In this document: positions 1 through 6,482 of the stretch, in pieces | Numbering within the stretch: the first letter of the stretch is position 1 | How the letters are laid out: each line of letters starts with the position of its first letter | Assembly: GCA_900547615.1 (NCBI GenBank) | Contig: URHH01000064.1 | Coordinates: forward strand, 1-13,712 | Origin: an uncultured Blautia sp. | GTDB lineage: Bacteria > Bacillota > Clostridia > Lachnospirales > Lachnospiraceae | DNA length: 13,712 nt | Direction: 5' to 3' | Notes under the pieces: model-generated | The model's database searches: none | What the model saw: only the letters and a program-made list of their open reading frames with translations | Told to the model about the DNA's origin: nothing | Translations under genes and position numbers: made by a program

Positions 1-2
1 CT

Positions 3-107
3 GCTAACCTTGACGCTATCCATGATACAGTTCATGAAATGGCAAGAGACGAAGCTCGTCACGGAAAAGCATTCCAGGGTCTTCTTGAGAGATACTTCGG
101 TAAATAA
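3..107 (+). CDS. Rubrerythrin / NADH peroxidase family, C-terminal fragment
   Basis: Only the last 34 residues are present; the gene starts outside the window. The reading frame contains DEARHGKAF, an ExxH diiron-ligand motif of the ferritin-like four-helix fold, and ends RYFGK then TAA. Clostridial rubrerythrins of the kind annotated as NADH peroxidase end in the same way, directly after the last ferritin-like helix. There is therefore no C-terminal rubredoxin domain here. If a rubredoxin exists it must be N-terminal (reverse rubrerythrin), which cannot be seen. The family reduces hydrogen peroxide at a diiron centre in the cytoplasm of anaerobes. A strong terminator 32 nt after the stop separates it from the LysR unit. 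The family call is firm; the exact subtype is inferred. Confidence 0.85.
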   Translation, partial: ANLDAIHDTVHEMARDEARHGKAFQGLLERYFGK

Positions 108-138
108 TATTTCTTCGGATCTTAAACGATAATTAAAG

Positions 139-180
139 AATCTTCCCATGTTTGTTTAAAACAGACATGGGAAGATTTTT
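139..180 (+). terminator. Intrinsic terminator after the rubrerythrin gene
   Basis: The arms AATCTTCCCATGT (139-151) and ACATGGGAAGATT (165-177) are perfectly complementary. The stem extends inward through weaker pairs to about 156/160, and the hairpin runs into five T residues (176-180). It ends the rubrerythrin transcript. Confidence 0.92.
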
Positions 181-211
181 CTGTATATACATGATATTCT
201 TTATAATATGT

Positions 212-240
212 TTGACCTTTCCTGTTCCGTATCATACAAT
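212..240 (+). promoter_or_regulatory. Sigma-A promoter for the lysR/reductase unit
   Basis: A -35 box TTGACC (212-217), a 17-bp spacer and a -10 box TACAAT (235-240) match the housekeeping consensus at 10 of 12 positions. Transcription would start near 247, leaving an AT-rich leader of about 80 nt before the lysR start at 326. No riboswitch-like structure was seen in that leader. Confidence 0.75.
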
Positions 241-274
241 AATAATATCTTATGATTAAATAAAAATATATGAT
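231..274 (+). promoter_or_regulatory. Possible LysR operator: ATCATA/TATGAT repeats
   Basis: ATCATA (231-236) overlaps the -10 box and is inverted relative to TATGAT at 251-256 (14-nt spacer). A second TATGAT lies at 269-274, 18 bp further on. Repeats over the start-site region are what an autoregulating LysR protein could use. The region is AT-rich and the arms are only 6 bp, so chance is a real alternative. Confidence 0.3.
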
Positions 275-310
275 TTTACATTATCGTTAGTCTTTACTAT
301 TATGAATAAG

Positions 311-317
311 AAAGGAA
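311..317 (+). promoter_or_regulatory. Ribosome binding site fixing the lysR start
   Basis: AAAGGAA sits 8 nt before the ATG at 326. An earlier in-frame ATG at 302 has no such site upstream, and this element lies inside the extra codons it would add. Confidence 0.75.
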
Positions 318-325
318 GCACAGTC

Positions 326-1228
326 ATGCTGGATTTCAGAGTAGAAACCTTCCTGGAGGTATGTGAGGATCTGAACTTTACCCGGGCAGCACAACGTCTG
401 AACCTGACGCAGCCTGCCGTATCTCAGCATATTCGGTGGTTGGAGGAGGCTTACGGCGTTCCGCTCTTTGTCTGTCACGGCAAAAAAATGCAGCTTACTC
501 CTGCCGGAGAAATGCTGAAAAATTCTGCTGCCACCATGAAGCACGACATCATTTCTCTTAAAGAAAAAATGCAGAAAAGCGCAGAAAATCAACTGATTAA
601 AATGGGGCTTACTCTTACCATTGCAGAATTTGAGATCTCAGGAATTGCCGCTGCATATTTAAATCATTATCCCTCTGCGTCTCTCCATCTTTCCGTCGGA
701 AACACAGAAGAGCTTTTACATCAGCTTGAAACGGGAAAAATTGATTTTGCTCTTGTAGAGGGCAATTTTCCAAGAGAAATTTATCACCATGAACTTTATG
801 CAAGAGAACGCTACATTGCCATCTGCGCTCCTGACAATCCCCTTGCCAGCGGAAGCCACACTCTGGACGACCTGATTTCCCACAGACTTATTACCCGTGA
901 AGCGGGCTCCGGCTCCCGAAACATTCTGGAACATTATCTCCAGATGAAAGGATTACAGGTAGAAAGCTTTGATTCTCTTGTAGAAGCAGGGAGTATCGGA
1001 CTGATCAAACAGCTTGTGGAACAGAATTGCGGAATTTCTTTTCTTTACAGAACTGCTGTAAAGAAAGAACTGGCAGAAAGCAGATTGTGCGAAATACAGA
1101 TGGAAGATCTGGATATTGTCCATGATTTTACTTTCATCTGGAGAGAAAACAGCATTTTCGCAGAAGATTATCTGGAGATCTACGAAAAGCTTAAAAAACA
1201 GGAAAATTTATTTTCTATGAAAGACTAA
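326..1228 (+). CDS. LysR-family transcriptional regulator
   Basis: This is a 300-aa protein, the usual LysR length. Residues 1-60 form the winged helix-turn-helix: the segment FTRAAQRLNLTQPAVSQHI (about 18-36) is a classic LysR recognition unit and is followed by the wing around LFVCHGKKMQLTPAG. Residues 92-295 look like the two-lobed periplasmic-binding-protein-like effector domain (LVEGNF, ICAPDNPLA, REAGSGSR). The last is a common ligand-loop pattern in CysL/CbbR-like members. The start at 326 is chosen over the in-frame ATG at 302 because it has the ribosome site and gives the typical N-terminus. The stop lies 15 nt before the reductase gene on the same strand, so the two are almost certainly cotranscribed. 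The likely role is control of that sulfur-redox gene and of its own promoter; the effector cannot be read from the sequence. Confidence 0.93.
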   Translation: MLDFRVETFLEVCEDLNFTRAAQRLNLTQPAVSQHIRWLEEAYGVPLFVCHGKKMQLTPAGEMLKNSAATMKHDIISLKEKMQKSAENQLIKMGLTLTIAEFEISGIAAAYLNHYPSASLHLSVGNTEELLHQLETGKIDFALVEGNFPREIYHHELYARERYIAICAPDNPLASGSHTLDDLISHRLITREAGSGSRNILEHYLQMKGLQVESFDSLVEAGSIGLIKQLVEQNCGISFLYRTAVKKELAESRLCEIQMEDLDIVHDFTFIWRENSIFAEDYLEIYEKLKKQENLFSMKD

Positions 1229-1243
1229 AATGGAGGAAAACGC

Positions 1244-3826
1244 ATGAAGGTATTAGTCATCGGCGGAGTCGCAGCCGGAACAAAAACAGCGGCAAAATTA
1301 AAAAGAGAAAACCGTGATACAGAAGTTACTCTTCTTACAAAGGATAAGGAAATTTCCTATGCAGGCTGCGGTCTTCCCTACTATGTTGGAAATCTTATTG
1401 AAACCCGCGAAGAGCTTGTGGTAAATACTCCTGCAAAATTTGCAGGTCTTACCGGCGTAACCGTCTACACAAACAGAGAAGCTGTCTGTCTTGATTCCGC
1501 TTCCAAAACCCTTCAGGCGAAAAATCTGGAAACAAATGAAACAGAAACTTACTCCTACGACCAGCTTGTAATTGCAACAGGAGCTTCTCCTGTTATTCCT
1601 CCAATTCCCGGAACAGATAAAAAGGGAGTTTTCAAAATGCGTACGCCGGATGACGCGGTTTCCATGCGCTCTTACATAGAGACAGAAGACGTAAAAAAAG
1701 CAGTTGTTATCGGCGCAGGATTTATCGGACTTGAGGTTGCGGAAAATCTGCAGGCGCAGGGACTTTCCGTGACAGTAATTGATATTGCATCTCAGGTTAT
1801 GCCAAATATCCTGGATCCGGAAATGGCTCTTTATGTAAAAAAACATCTGCAGAAAAACGGGATTCGCGTTATTACAGGGGTAAAAGCAGAAGAAGTTCTG
1901 GGAAATGACCAGGTAACAGGAGTCCGCACGGGCACAGGTTTCCTTCCCTGCTCCCTTCTTGCCGTAGCAGCAGGCATCCGCCCAAATACTGCTTTCCTTG
2001 AAGACACAGGCATGGAAATGTTCAAAGGAACCATTCTCGTTGATGAAAAAATGCGTACCAGTCTTCCTGATATTTATGCTGCCGGAGACTGCGTAATGGT
2101 AAAAAACCGTATTACAGGAGAGCCAAAATGGGCTCCTATGGGTTCTTCTGCAAACCTGGAAGGCCGTACTCTCGCGCAGGTTCTTGCCGGCAAAGACAAA
2201 TCCTTTAAAGGTGTTCTCGGAACAGCCGTATGTAAACTTCCCGGCTTAAACTGCGGTCGTACCGGACTTACAGAAATCCAGGCAAGAGAAGCCGGATATG
2301 ACGTGATCACAGCTCTTTCTGTGACAGATGACAAAGCTCACTATTATCCTGACGCTTCTTTCTTTATCACAAAACTGATCGCAGATAAAGCAACACATAA
2401 ACTTCTTGGAATCCAGGTATTTGGACCGGGAGCTGTTGATAAAATGGTAGATATTGCAGTTATGGGAATTAACATGAATGCTTCTCTTGAAGACTTTGAA
2501 AATGCAGACTTTGCTTATGCGCCTCCATTTTCCACTGCAATTCATCCGTTCGTACAGGCTGTATACGTGCTTCTGAACAAAATTGACGGAACTCTTACAA
2601 GTATGACTCCTGCAGAATATCTGGAAGGAAAGGCAGACGACTACCGCATTCTCGATGTAAATCTTGCTCCTTCCATTCCAGGCGCAGATTACATTAATCT
2701 TGCAGAAGTAAACGGACCGATTCCGGGAATTGAAAAAGATGAAAAGCTTCTTCTTGTGTGTGCGAAAGGCAAAAGAGGTTATTTCCTTCAGAACCGTCTG
2801 AAACACTTCGGATACACAAATACCGTTGTTCTGGAAGGCGCAACCTTCTTCAATGAAGTGCATGTAAAAAACATTGCTTCCGCCCTTCCTGAGGAAGAAA
2901 TCAAACGTGTGAAAGCCCTTGGTTTCCTTATGGACAAACGAACAGGAAATCACTTTAACGGGCGTGTTATTACAAGAAACGGAAAAATCACAGCAGAAGA
3001 AATCCGTGCAATTACAGAGGCGGCTCAGCTTTACGGAAACGGGGAAATCACTATGACAACCCGTCTTACTATTGAAATTCAGGATGTTCCTTACGAGAAC
3101 ATTGAACCGCTGCGCGAATACCTGGCTCAGGCAGGTCTTATGACAGGCGGCACGGGCTCCAAGGTTCGTCCTGTTGTATCCTGTAAAGGTACAACCTGTC
3201 AGTATGGCCTCATTGATACCTTTGCACTGTCTGAGGAAATTCATGAACGTTTCTTCCTTGGCTACAATGATGTTCTTCTTCCTCATAAATTCAAAATCGC
3301 AGTAGGCGGCTGTCCGAATAACTGTGTAAAACCGGACCTTAACGACCTTGGTATTGTAGGTCAGAGAGTACCGGAAGTAGATATTGATAAATGTAAAGGC
3401 TGCAAGAGATGTAAAATCGAAACAACCTGTCCTGTAGGCGCTGCAAAAATGGTTGATGGAAAAATCGTAATTGATTCTGCCATCTGTAACCACTGCGGAC
3501 GCTGCGTAGGCAAATGTCCATTTAAAGCATTTGAATCCTCCACTTACGGATACCGTATTTACATCGGCGGACGCTGGGGCAAAAAAGTGGCACAGGGACG
3601 CTATCTGGATAAGATTTTTACAGATAAAGAAGAAGTTCTCAACACCATTGAAAAAGCCATCCTTCTTTTCCGCGAACAGGGAATCACAGGAGAACGTTTT
3701 GCAGATACCGTAAATCGTCTCGGCTTTGAAAACGTACAGGAACAGCTTCTCTCCGACAGTCTTCTTGCAAGAAAAGAAGAAAATCTTGCTGCGAAAAAAC
3801 ACTTAAAAGGCGGCGCAACCTGCTGA
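1244..3826 (+). CDS. CoADR-rhodanese-sulfite reductase-ferredoxin fusion
   Basis: This 860-aa cytoplasmic protein has four modules. Residues 1-445 are a FAD/NAD(P)H disulfide reductase of the CoA-disulfide/polysulfide reductase type: FAD site VIGGVAAG (5-12), redox Cys42 in SYAGCGLPYY, NAD(P) site GAGFIGLE (157-164), FAD motif DIYAAGD (276-282) and YAPPFS (425-430). Residues about 452-540 are rhodanese-like, with Cys506 and Arg511 in the C-x4-R loop. Residues about 555-707 are a nitrite/sulfite reductase domain with cluster/siroheme cysteines C647, C652, C690 and C694. Residues 712-763 are a two-cluster ferredoxin: C717/C720/C723/C729 and C748/C751/C754/C758. The likely electron path is NAD(P)H to FAD, to the Fe-S clusters, to siroheme, reducing sulfite or a related sulfur species to sulfide, with polysulfide or CoA-persulfide handled by the first two modules. 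A good ribosome site (GGAGG) precedes the ATG. The substrate is inferred. The protein ends in cysteine (GGATC), and a bidirectional terminator follows. Confidence 0.9.
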   Translation: MKVLVIGGVAAGTKTAAKLKRENRDTEVTLLTKDKEISYAGCGLPYYVGNLIETREELVVNTPAKFAGLTGVTVYTNREAVCLDSASKTLQAKNLETNETETYSYDQLVIATGASPVIPPIPGTDKKGVFKMRTPDDAVSMRSYIETEDVKKAVVIGAGFIGLEVAENLQAQGLSVTVIDIASQVMPNILDPEMALYVKKHLQKNGIRVITGVKAEEVLGNDQVTGVRTGTGFLPCSLLAVAAGIRPNTAFLEDTGMEMFKGTILVDEKMRTSLPDIYAAGDCVMVKNRITGEPKWAPMGSSANLEGRTLAQVLAGKDKSFKGVLGTAVCKLPGLNCGRTGLTEIQAREAGYDVITALSVTDDKAHYYPDASFFITKLIADKATHKLLGIQVFGPGAVDKMVDIAVMGINMNASLEDFENADFAYAPPFSTAIHPFVQAVYVLLNKIDGTLTSMTPAEYLEGKADDYRILDVNLAPSIPGADYINLAEVNGPIPGIEKDEKLLLVCAKGKRGYFLQNRLKHFGYTNTVVLEGATFFNEVHVKNIASALPEEEIKRVKALGFLMDKRTGNHFNGRVITRNGKITAEEIRAITEAAQLYGNGEITMTTRLTIEIQDVPYENIEPLREYLAQAGLMTGGTGSKVRPVVSCKGTTCQYGLIDTFALSEEIHERFFLGYNDVLLPHKFKIAVGGCPNNCVKPDLNDLGIVGQRVPEVDIDKCKGCKRCKIETTCPVGAAKMVDGKIVIDSAICNHCGRCVGKCPFKAFESSTYGYRIYIGGRWGKKVAQGRYLDKIFTDKEEVLNTIEKAILLFREQGITGERFADTVNRLGFENVQEQLLSDSLLARKEENLAAKKHLKGGATC

Positions 3827-3848
3827 TAAAAAAGAACTTTCCAGGCAA

Positions 3849-3887
3849 AAAAACACCCCGAAAGGAAATTCCTTTCGGGGTGTTTTT
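3849..3887. terminator. Bidirectional terminator between convergent genes
   Basis: A 17-bp stem (arms 3849-3865 and 3871-3887, core CACCCCGAAAGG) with a 5-nt loop is flanked by A residues on one side and T residues on the other. It therefore works on both strands. It ends the reductase transcript (+) and the carboxypeptidase transcript (-). The TAA stop of the carboxypeptidase (3886-3888) overlaps the hairpin base. Confidence 0.92.
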
Positions 3888-4884
3888 AAGTATCTGAATT
3901 ATTTTCCATAGACAATATCTTCTCGCCCAGCCTGTTATAGATTTCCACTGCATCCTGTACATGACCGGCAGCTCCGGAACCTCCCGGAGCGCCTGCCGTC
4001 ACAAGGATATATTCCCTGTCTTCTATCTCTGCAAAGCTTGCAAGACAAAGACCTGCTTCGCTTGTATAGCCTGTCTTTCCTCCCTTTATTTCCCCTCCCG
4101 CAACCGCAGTACTGGGAAGATTTTTAAACATGGTGCTGTAATATGTAATCCCGTCCGGATGAATATTGGTGACGCCGGTAGAATGGCGGGGCGCTTCTAT
4201 TACTTCCCGGAACGTATCATTTCTAAGCCCATACTTTAAAAGAACTGCCATATCAAGAACCGTACTGTAATGTTCCGGATTGTGAAGCCCTGTACTGTCA
4301 CAAAAATGCGTATTTTCCATTCCGATTTTCGCCGCTTTCTTATTCATCAGCTCCACAAAAGCCTCCTCAGAACCGGAAATATGATCTGCCAGAGCAATGC
4401 AGCACTCTGCGCCTGATGGCAGAAGCACACCATATATTAAATCCACAGCCCGAACTGTCTCTCCCGGCTGAAATCCTGCCTGTGTGGCATCCTGCTCATA
4501 AAGTCCTGCAAACATATCCTGTGTAAGGGTAATCTCCTGGTTTAAATCTTTTATCTCTTCAATTGCCAGAATTGCTGTCATCATCTTTGTCATAGACGCA
4601 GGATAAATTCTTTCTTCTGCTCCCTTAGAACCCAGAATTTTTCCGCTGTTCGCCTGCATAAGAACTACATAAGGGCTTTGAATCCCACCTATATCCAATT
4701 CTTTTACAACAGGCTGACTGAACTTTAAAAGCCACTCTCCCACGCCCTTATCCCAGCCTACCATAATCACAAGCGCGGCAATCACAATGATTTCCACAAA
4801 TGTGCACAGCACAATCCGCCCTGTGTTCCTCTGTTTTTTTCTTCTTCCCCTGCTCCGTCTTCTGGTTCTTCCTGCCGGTGACAT
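3886..4884 (-). CDS. D-alanyl-D-alanine carboxypeptidase (peptidase S11, PBP5-like)
   Basis: This 332-aa protein removes the terminal D-Ala from peptidoglycan pentapeptides outside the membrane. An Arg/Lys-rich N-terminus (residues 7-19) is followed by one hydrophobic segment at about 24-44, which reads as a signal anchor with the catalytic domain outside. Catalytic motifs are S97-x-x-K100 (PASMTK) and K270-T271-G272 (GGKTGYT). The middle motif is S157-G158-A159 instead of the usual S-x-N. There is no long beta-rich C-terminal extension like that of E. coli PBP5, so the protein is essentially the S11 domain plus an N-terminal anchor. The ATG at 4882-4884 is preceded by GAGAGGGG. The gene converges on the sulfur reductase gene and lies downstream of the his operon. 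The family is certain; a specific dac symbol is not. Confidence 0.92.
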   Translation of the reverse strand: MSPAGRTRRRSRGRRKKQRNTGRIVLCTFVEIIVIAALVIMVGWDKGVGEWLLKFSQPVVKELDIGGIQSPYVVLMQANSGKILGSKGAEERIYPASMTKMMTAILAIEEIKDLNQEITLTQDMFAGLYEQDATQAGFQPGETVRAVDLIYGVLLPSGAECCIALADHISGSEEAFVELMNKKAAKIGMENTHFCDSTGLHNPEHYSTVLDMAVLLKYGLRNDTFREVIEAPRHSTGVTNIHPDGITYYSTMFKNLPSTAVAGGEIKGGKTGYTSEAGLCLASFAEIEDREYILVTAGAPGGSGAAGHVQDAVEIYNRLGEKILSMENNSDT

Positions 4885-4944
4885 AAAATCCCCTCTCTTC
4901 TTTCTCTTTTGAAACTGTATGATAAAGTTTTATTGTCTGGGGAT

Positions 4945-4973
4945 ATTGTAACACAAACCGGAAGATGGTTCAT
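4945..4973 (-). promoter_or_regulatory. Probable extended -10 promoter for the carboxypeptidase gene
   Basis: On the minus strand TACAAT (4945-4950) is preceded by TGT (4951-4953), an extended -10 element. The -35 region near 4967-4973 matches poorly. The start would lie near 4938, leaving a leader of about 50 nt. It could supplement read-through from the his operon. Confidence 0.5.
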
Positions 4974-5002
4974 CTAAACAATCTCTAAAATAAAACCATA
5001 TT

Positions 5003-5833
5003 TTATAAGGAACATTCTGTAAATCCTTTTTCTGTCAGAACAGAAACCGTTGTAAATCCGGCTTTCTTCGCATGATCCACAGCAATACGATAGCCGTATA
5101 TGATTCCCTCTGCACTGTGAGCATCTGCCGTTACAATAATGCGTCCGCCCATATCATACCATTCTTCCAGTAAAAAAAGAGCCGGATATGGCATCTTTCG
5201 ATAACCGCGCGCCATAGCCCCTGTGTTAATTTCCAGCACTGTCTTTGAAGGGCTGACTGTATGAAGCGCCTGCAGTGCAGTCTCTCTATACCACTCTGCA
5301 TTTTCATCAAAAAACCGGTTTTCTTCGTTGAATTTTGTGATCAGATCCATGTGCCCCAAAACAGGAGGATTCAAAGCCGCCATACGGGATACCTGCTTAA
5401 AATACATCTGAACCATATCCTTTATGTTTCCGTTAAACCCTTCATCCCGACATTTGGCAAAGGTGTCTTCGCTTAAATCTACCGGATAATATCTGTCGTT
5501 CTCCGGCTGCAGATAATGAACACTGCCAATCCAATAATCAAATCCATCACGTACCACATCAGAACAAATATCCCACTCCAGTCCAAGAAGCACTTCCATT
5601 TTCCCAAGATACTGTCCTCTAAGCTCCATTGCCTTTTTTCTGTAGTCTGTCATGTCATATGGTAAAACGAAACCTTTATCCTGAGGCGCCGGCGTATGGC
5701 TGTGTCCGGATACTCCATAATACCGGACACCAGCCTTATATGCTGCCTCTGCCATTTCTTCCATTGTATTTTTTCCGTCACAAAAAGCAGTATGTGTATG
5801 AACAGAACACAGAAACGGCGTAAGATTATTCAT
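5003..5833 (-). CDS. hisK: Histidinol-phosphatase, PHP family
   Basis: This 276-aa protein hydrolyses L-histidinol phosphate to histidinol, the step before HisD. It belongs to the PHP metallohydrolase family, not to the HAD-type phosphatase of E. coli HisB. Metal-ligand motifs are all present: H12-x-H14 (SVHTHTAFCDG), H44 and H46 (GHSHT), E86, H106 (SVHY), H161-x-D163 (GHMD) and D237-x-H239 (ADAHS). Its length is typical for the Gram-positive HisK/HisJ type. The ATG overlaps the hisIE stop by 4 nt (ATGA), which indicates coupled translation, and an AGGAGA site lies just upstream. It is the last gene of the histidine operon. Its presence fits the operon's monofunctional hisB, which lacks a phosphatase domain. 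Confidence 0.95.
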   Translation of the reverse strand: MNNLTPFLCSVHTHTAFCDGKNTMEEMAEAAYKAGVRYYGVSGHSHTPAPQDKGFVLPYDMTDYRKKAMELRGQYLGKMEVLLGLEWDICSDVVRDGFDYWIGSVHYLQPENDRYYPVDLSEDTFAKCRDEGFNGNIKDMVQMYFKQVSRMAALNPPVLGHMDLITKFNEENRFFDENAEWYRETALQALHTVSPSKTVLEINTGAMARGYRKMPYPALFLLEEWYDMGGRIIVTADAHSAEGIIYGYRIAVDHAKKAGFTTVSVLTEKGFTECSL

Positions 5834-6465
5834 TGCATTCTCTCCTGTTTTACTTTATGGTCAATTACATGGCGCTTTTCCAGCTCCTTTGTAATATCCT
5901 CCATTGTAATTCCCATCTGCACCATCAGAACCATCACATGATAAGTCAAATCTGCTATCTCATATATAGTCTCCTCCTTATCCTGCTTGCTTCCGCCGAT
6001 AATTACTTCTGTACATTCCTCTCCTACTTTTTTCAGGATTTTATCTAATCCCTTTTCAAAAAGATACGTTGTATAGCTTCCTTCCTGAGGCGCTGTTTTG
6101 CGTCCTTTAATCAGTTCATAAAGCCCTTCATAGCTAAACTGTTTTAGTTCCTCAGAAAGATAAACCGGCTGAAAGAAACAGCTTTCCTCCCCTGTATGAC
6201 ACGCCGGTCCGTCTTTTATTACCTCCACAACAAGAGCGTCCTTATCACAGTCAGCCGTAATACTTACAACATGCTGAACAGCTCCTGATGTTTCTCCCTT
6301 ACGCCATAACTCCTGACGGCTTCGGCTCCAGAAACAAGTTCTCTGTTCGTCTATGGTAACAGCCAGACTTTCCCGATTCATATAAGCCAGCGTCAACACC
6401 TGTTTTGTATAATGATCCTGTACAATAGCAGGAATCAAACCCTGTTCATCAAATTTTAATTCCAT
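5830..6465 (-). CDS. hisIE: Bifunctional phosphoribosyl-AMP cyclohydrolase / phosphoribosyl-ATP pyrophosphatase
   Basis: This 211-aa fusion carries out steps 2 and 3 of histidine synthesis: PR-ATP to PR-AMP (HisE part), then ring opening to ProFAR (HisI part). The HisI domain (about 1-105) has the metal-site acids D72, D74 and D76 in ADCDKDA and the zinc cysteines C73, C89 and C96. The HisE domain (about 115-200) has the helical EExxE pattern (E149, E150, E153) and E169/D172. The start at 6465 is chosen because GGAGGAG lies 8 nt upstream. The frame also stays open to a TTG at 6486, but those extra codons contain the ribosome site. The start is 17 nt after the hisF stop, and the stop overlaps hisK by 4 nt. 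HisI-HisE fusions are common in bacteria. Confidence 0.96.
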   Translation of the reverse strand: MELKFDEQGLIPAIVQDHYTKQVLTLAYMNRESLAVTIDEQRTCFWSRSRQELWRKGETSGAVQHVVSITADCDKDALVVEVIKDGPACHTGEESCFFQPVYLSEELKQFSYEGLYELIKGRKTAPQEGSYTTYLFEKGLDKILKKVGEECTEVIIGGSKQDKEETIYEIADLTYHVMVLMVQMGITMEDITKELEKRHVIDHKVKQERMQ

Positions 6466-6473
6466 ATAAGATT

Positions 6474-6480
6474 CTCCTCC
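6474..6480 (-). promoter_or_regulatory. Ribosome binding site fixing the hisIE start
   Basis: GGAGGAG on the minus strand, 8 nt before the ATG at 6463-6465, in the hisF-hisIE gap. It rules out the upstream in-frame TTG at 6486. Confidence 0.85.
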
Positions 6481-6482
6481 AA

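Noticed and set aside
302..325. An upstream ATG extending the LysR protein by 8 residues
   Set aside because: The extra codons contain the ribosome site for the ATG at 326, and the extension does not match the family N-terminus.
2246..3802. A very long open frame (518 codons) on the minus strand opposite the reductase gene
   Set aside because: It is fully antisense to a gene with clear domains. Its translation is rich in Cys and Phe, has no recognisable domain and lacks a good ribosome site. It is explained by the codon bias of the real gene.
4963..4975. AGATG-GTT-CATCT small palindrome upstream of the carboxypeptidase gene
   Set aside because: The arms are 5 bp with no T-run and no link to the -10 element. 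It is compatible with chance.
4990..5006. Hairpin at the hisK stop as a terminator
   Set aside because: The stem is only 6 bp, all A/T, with a short T-run. It is too weak to call.
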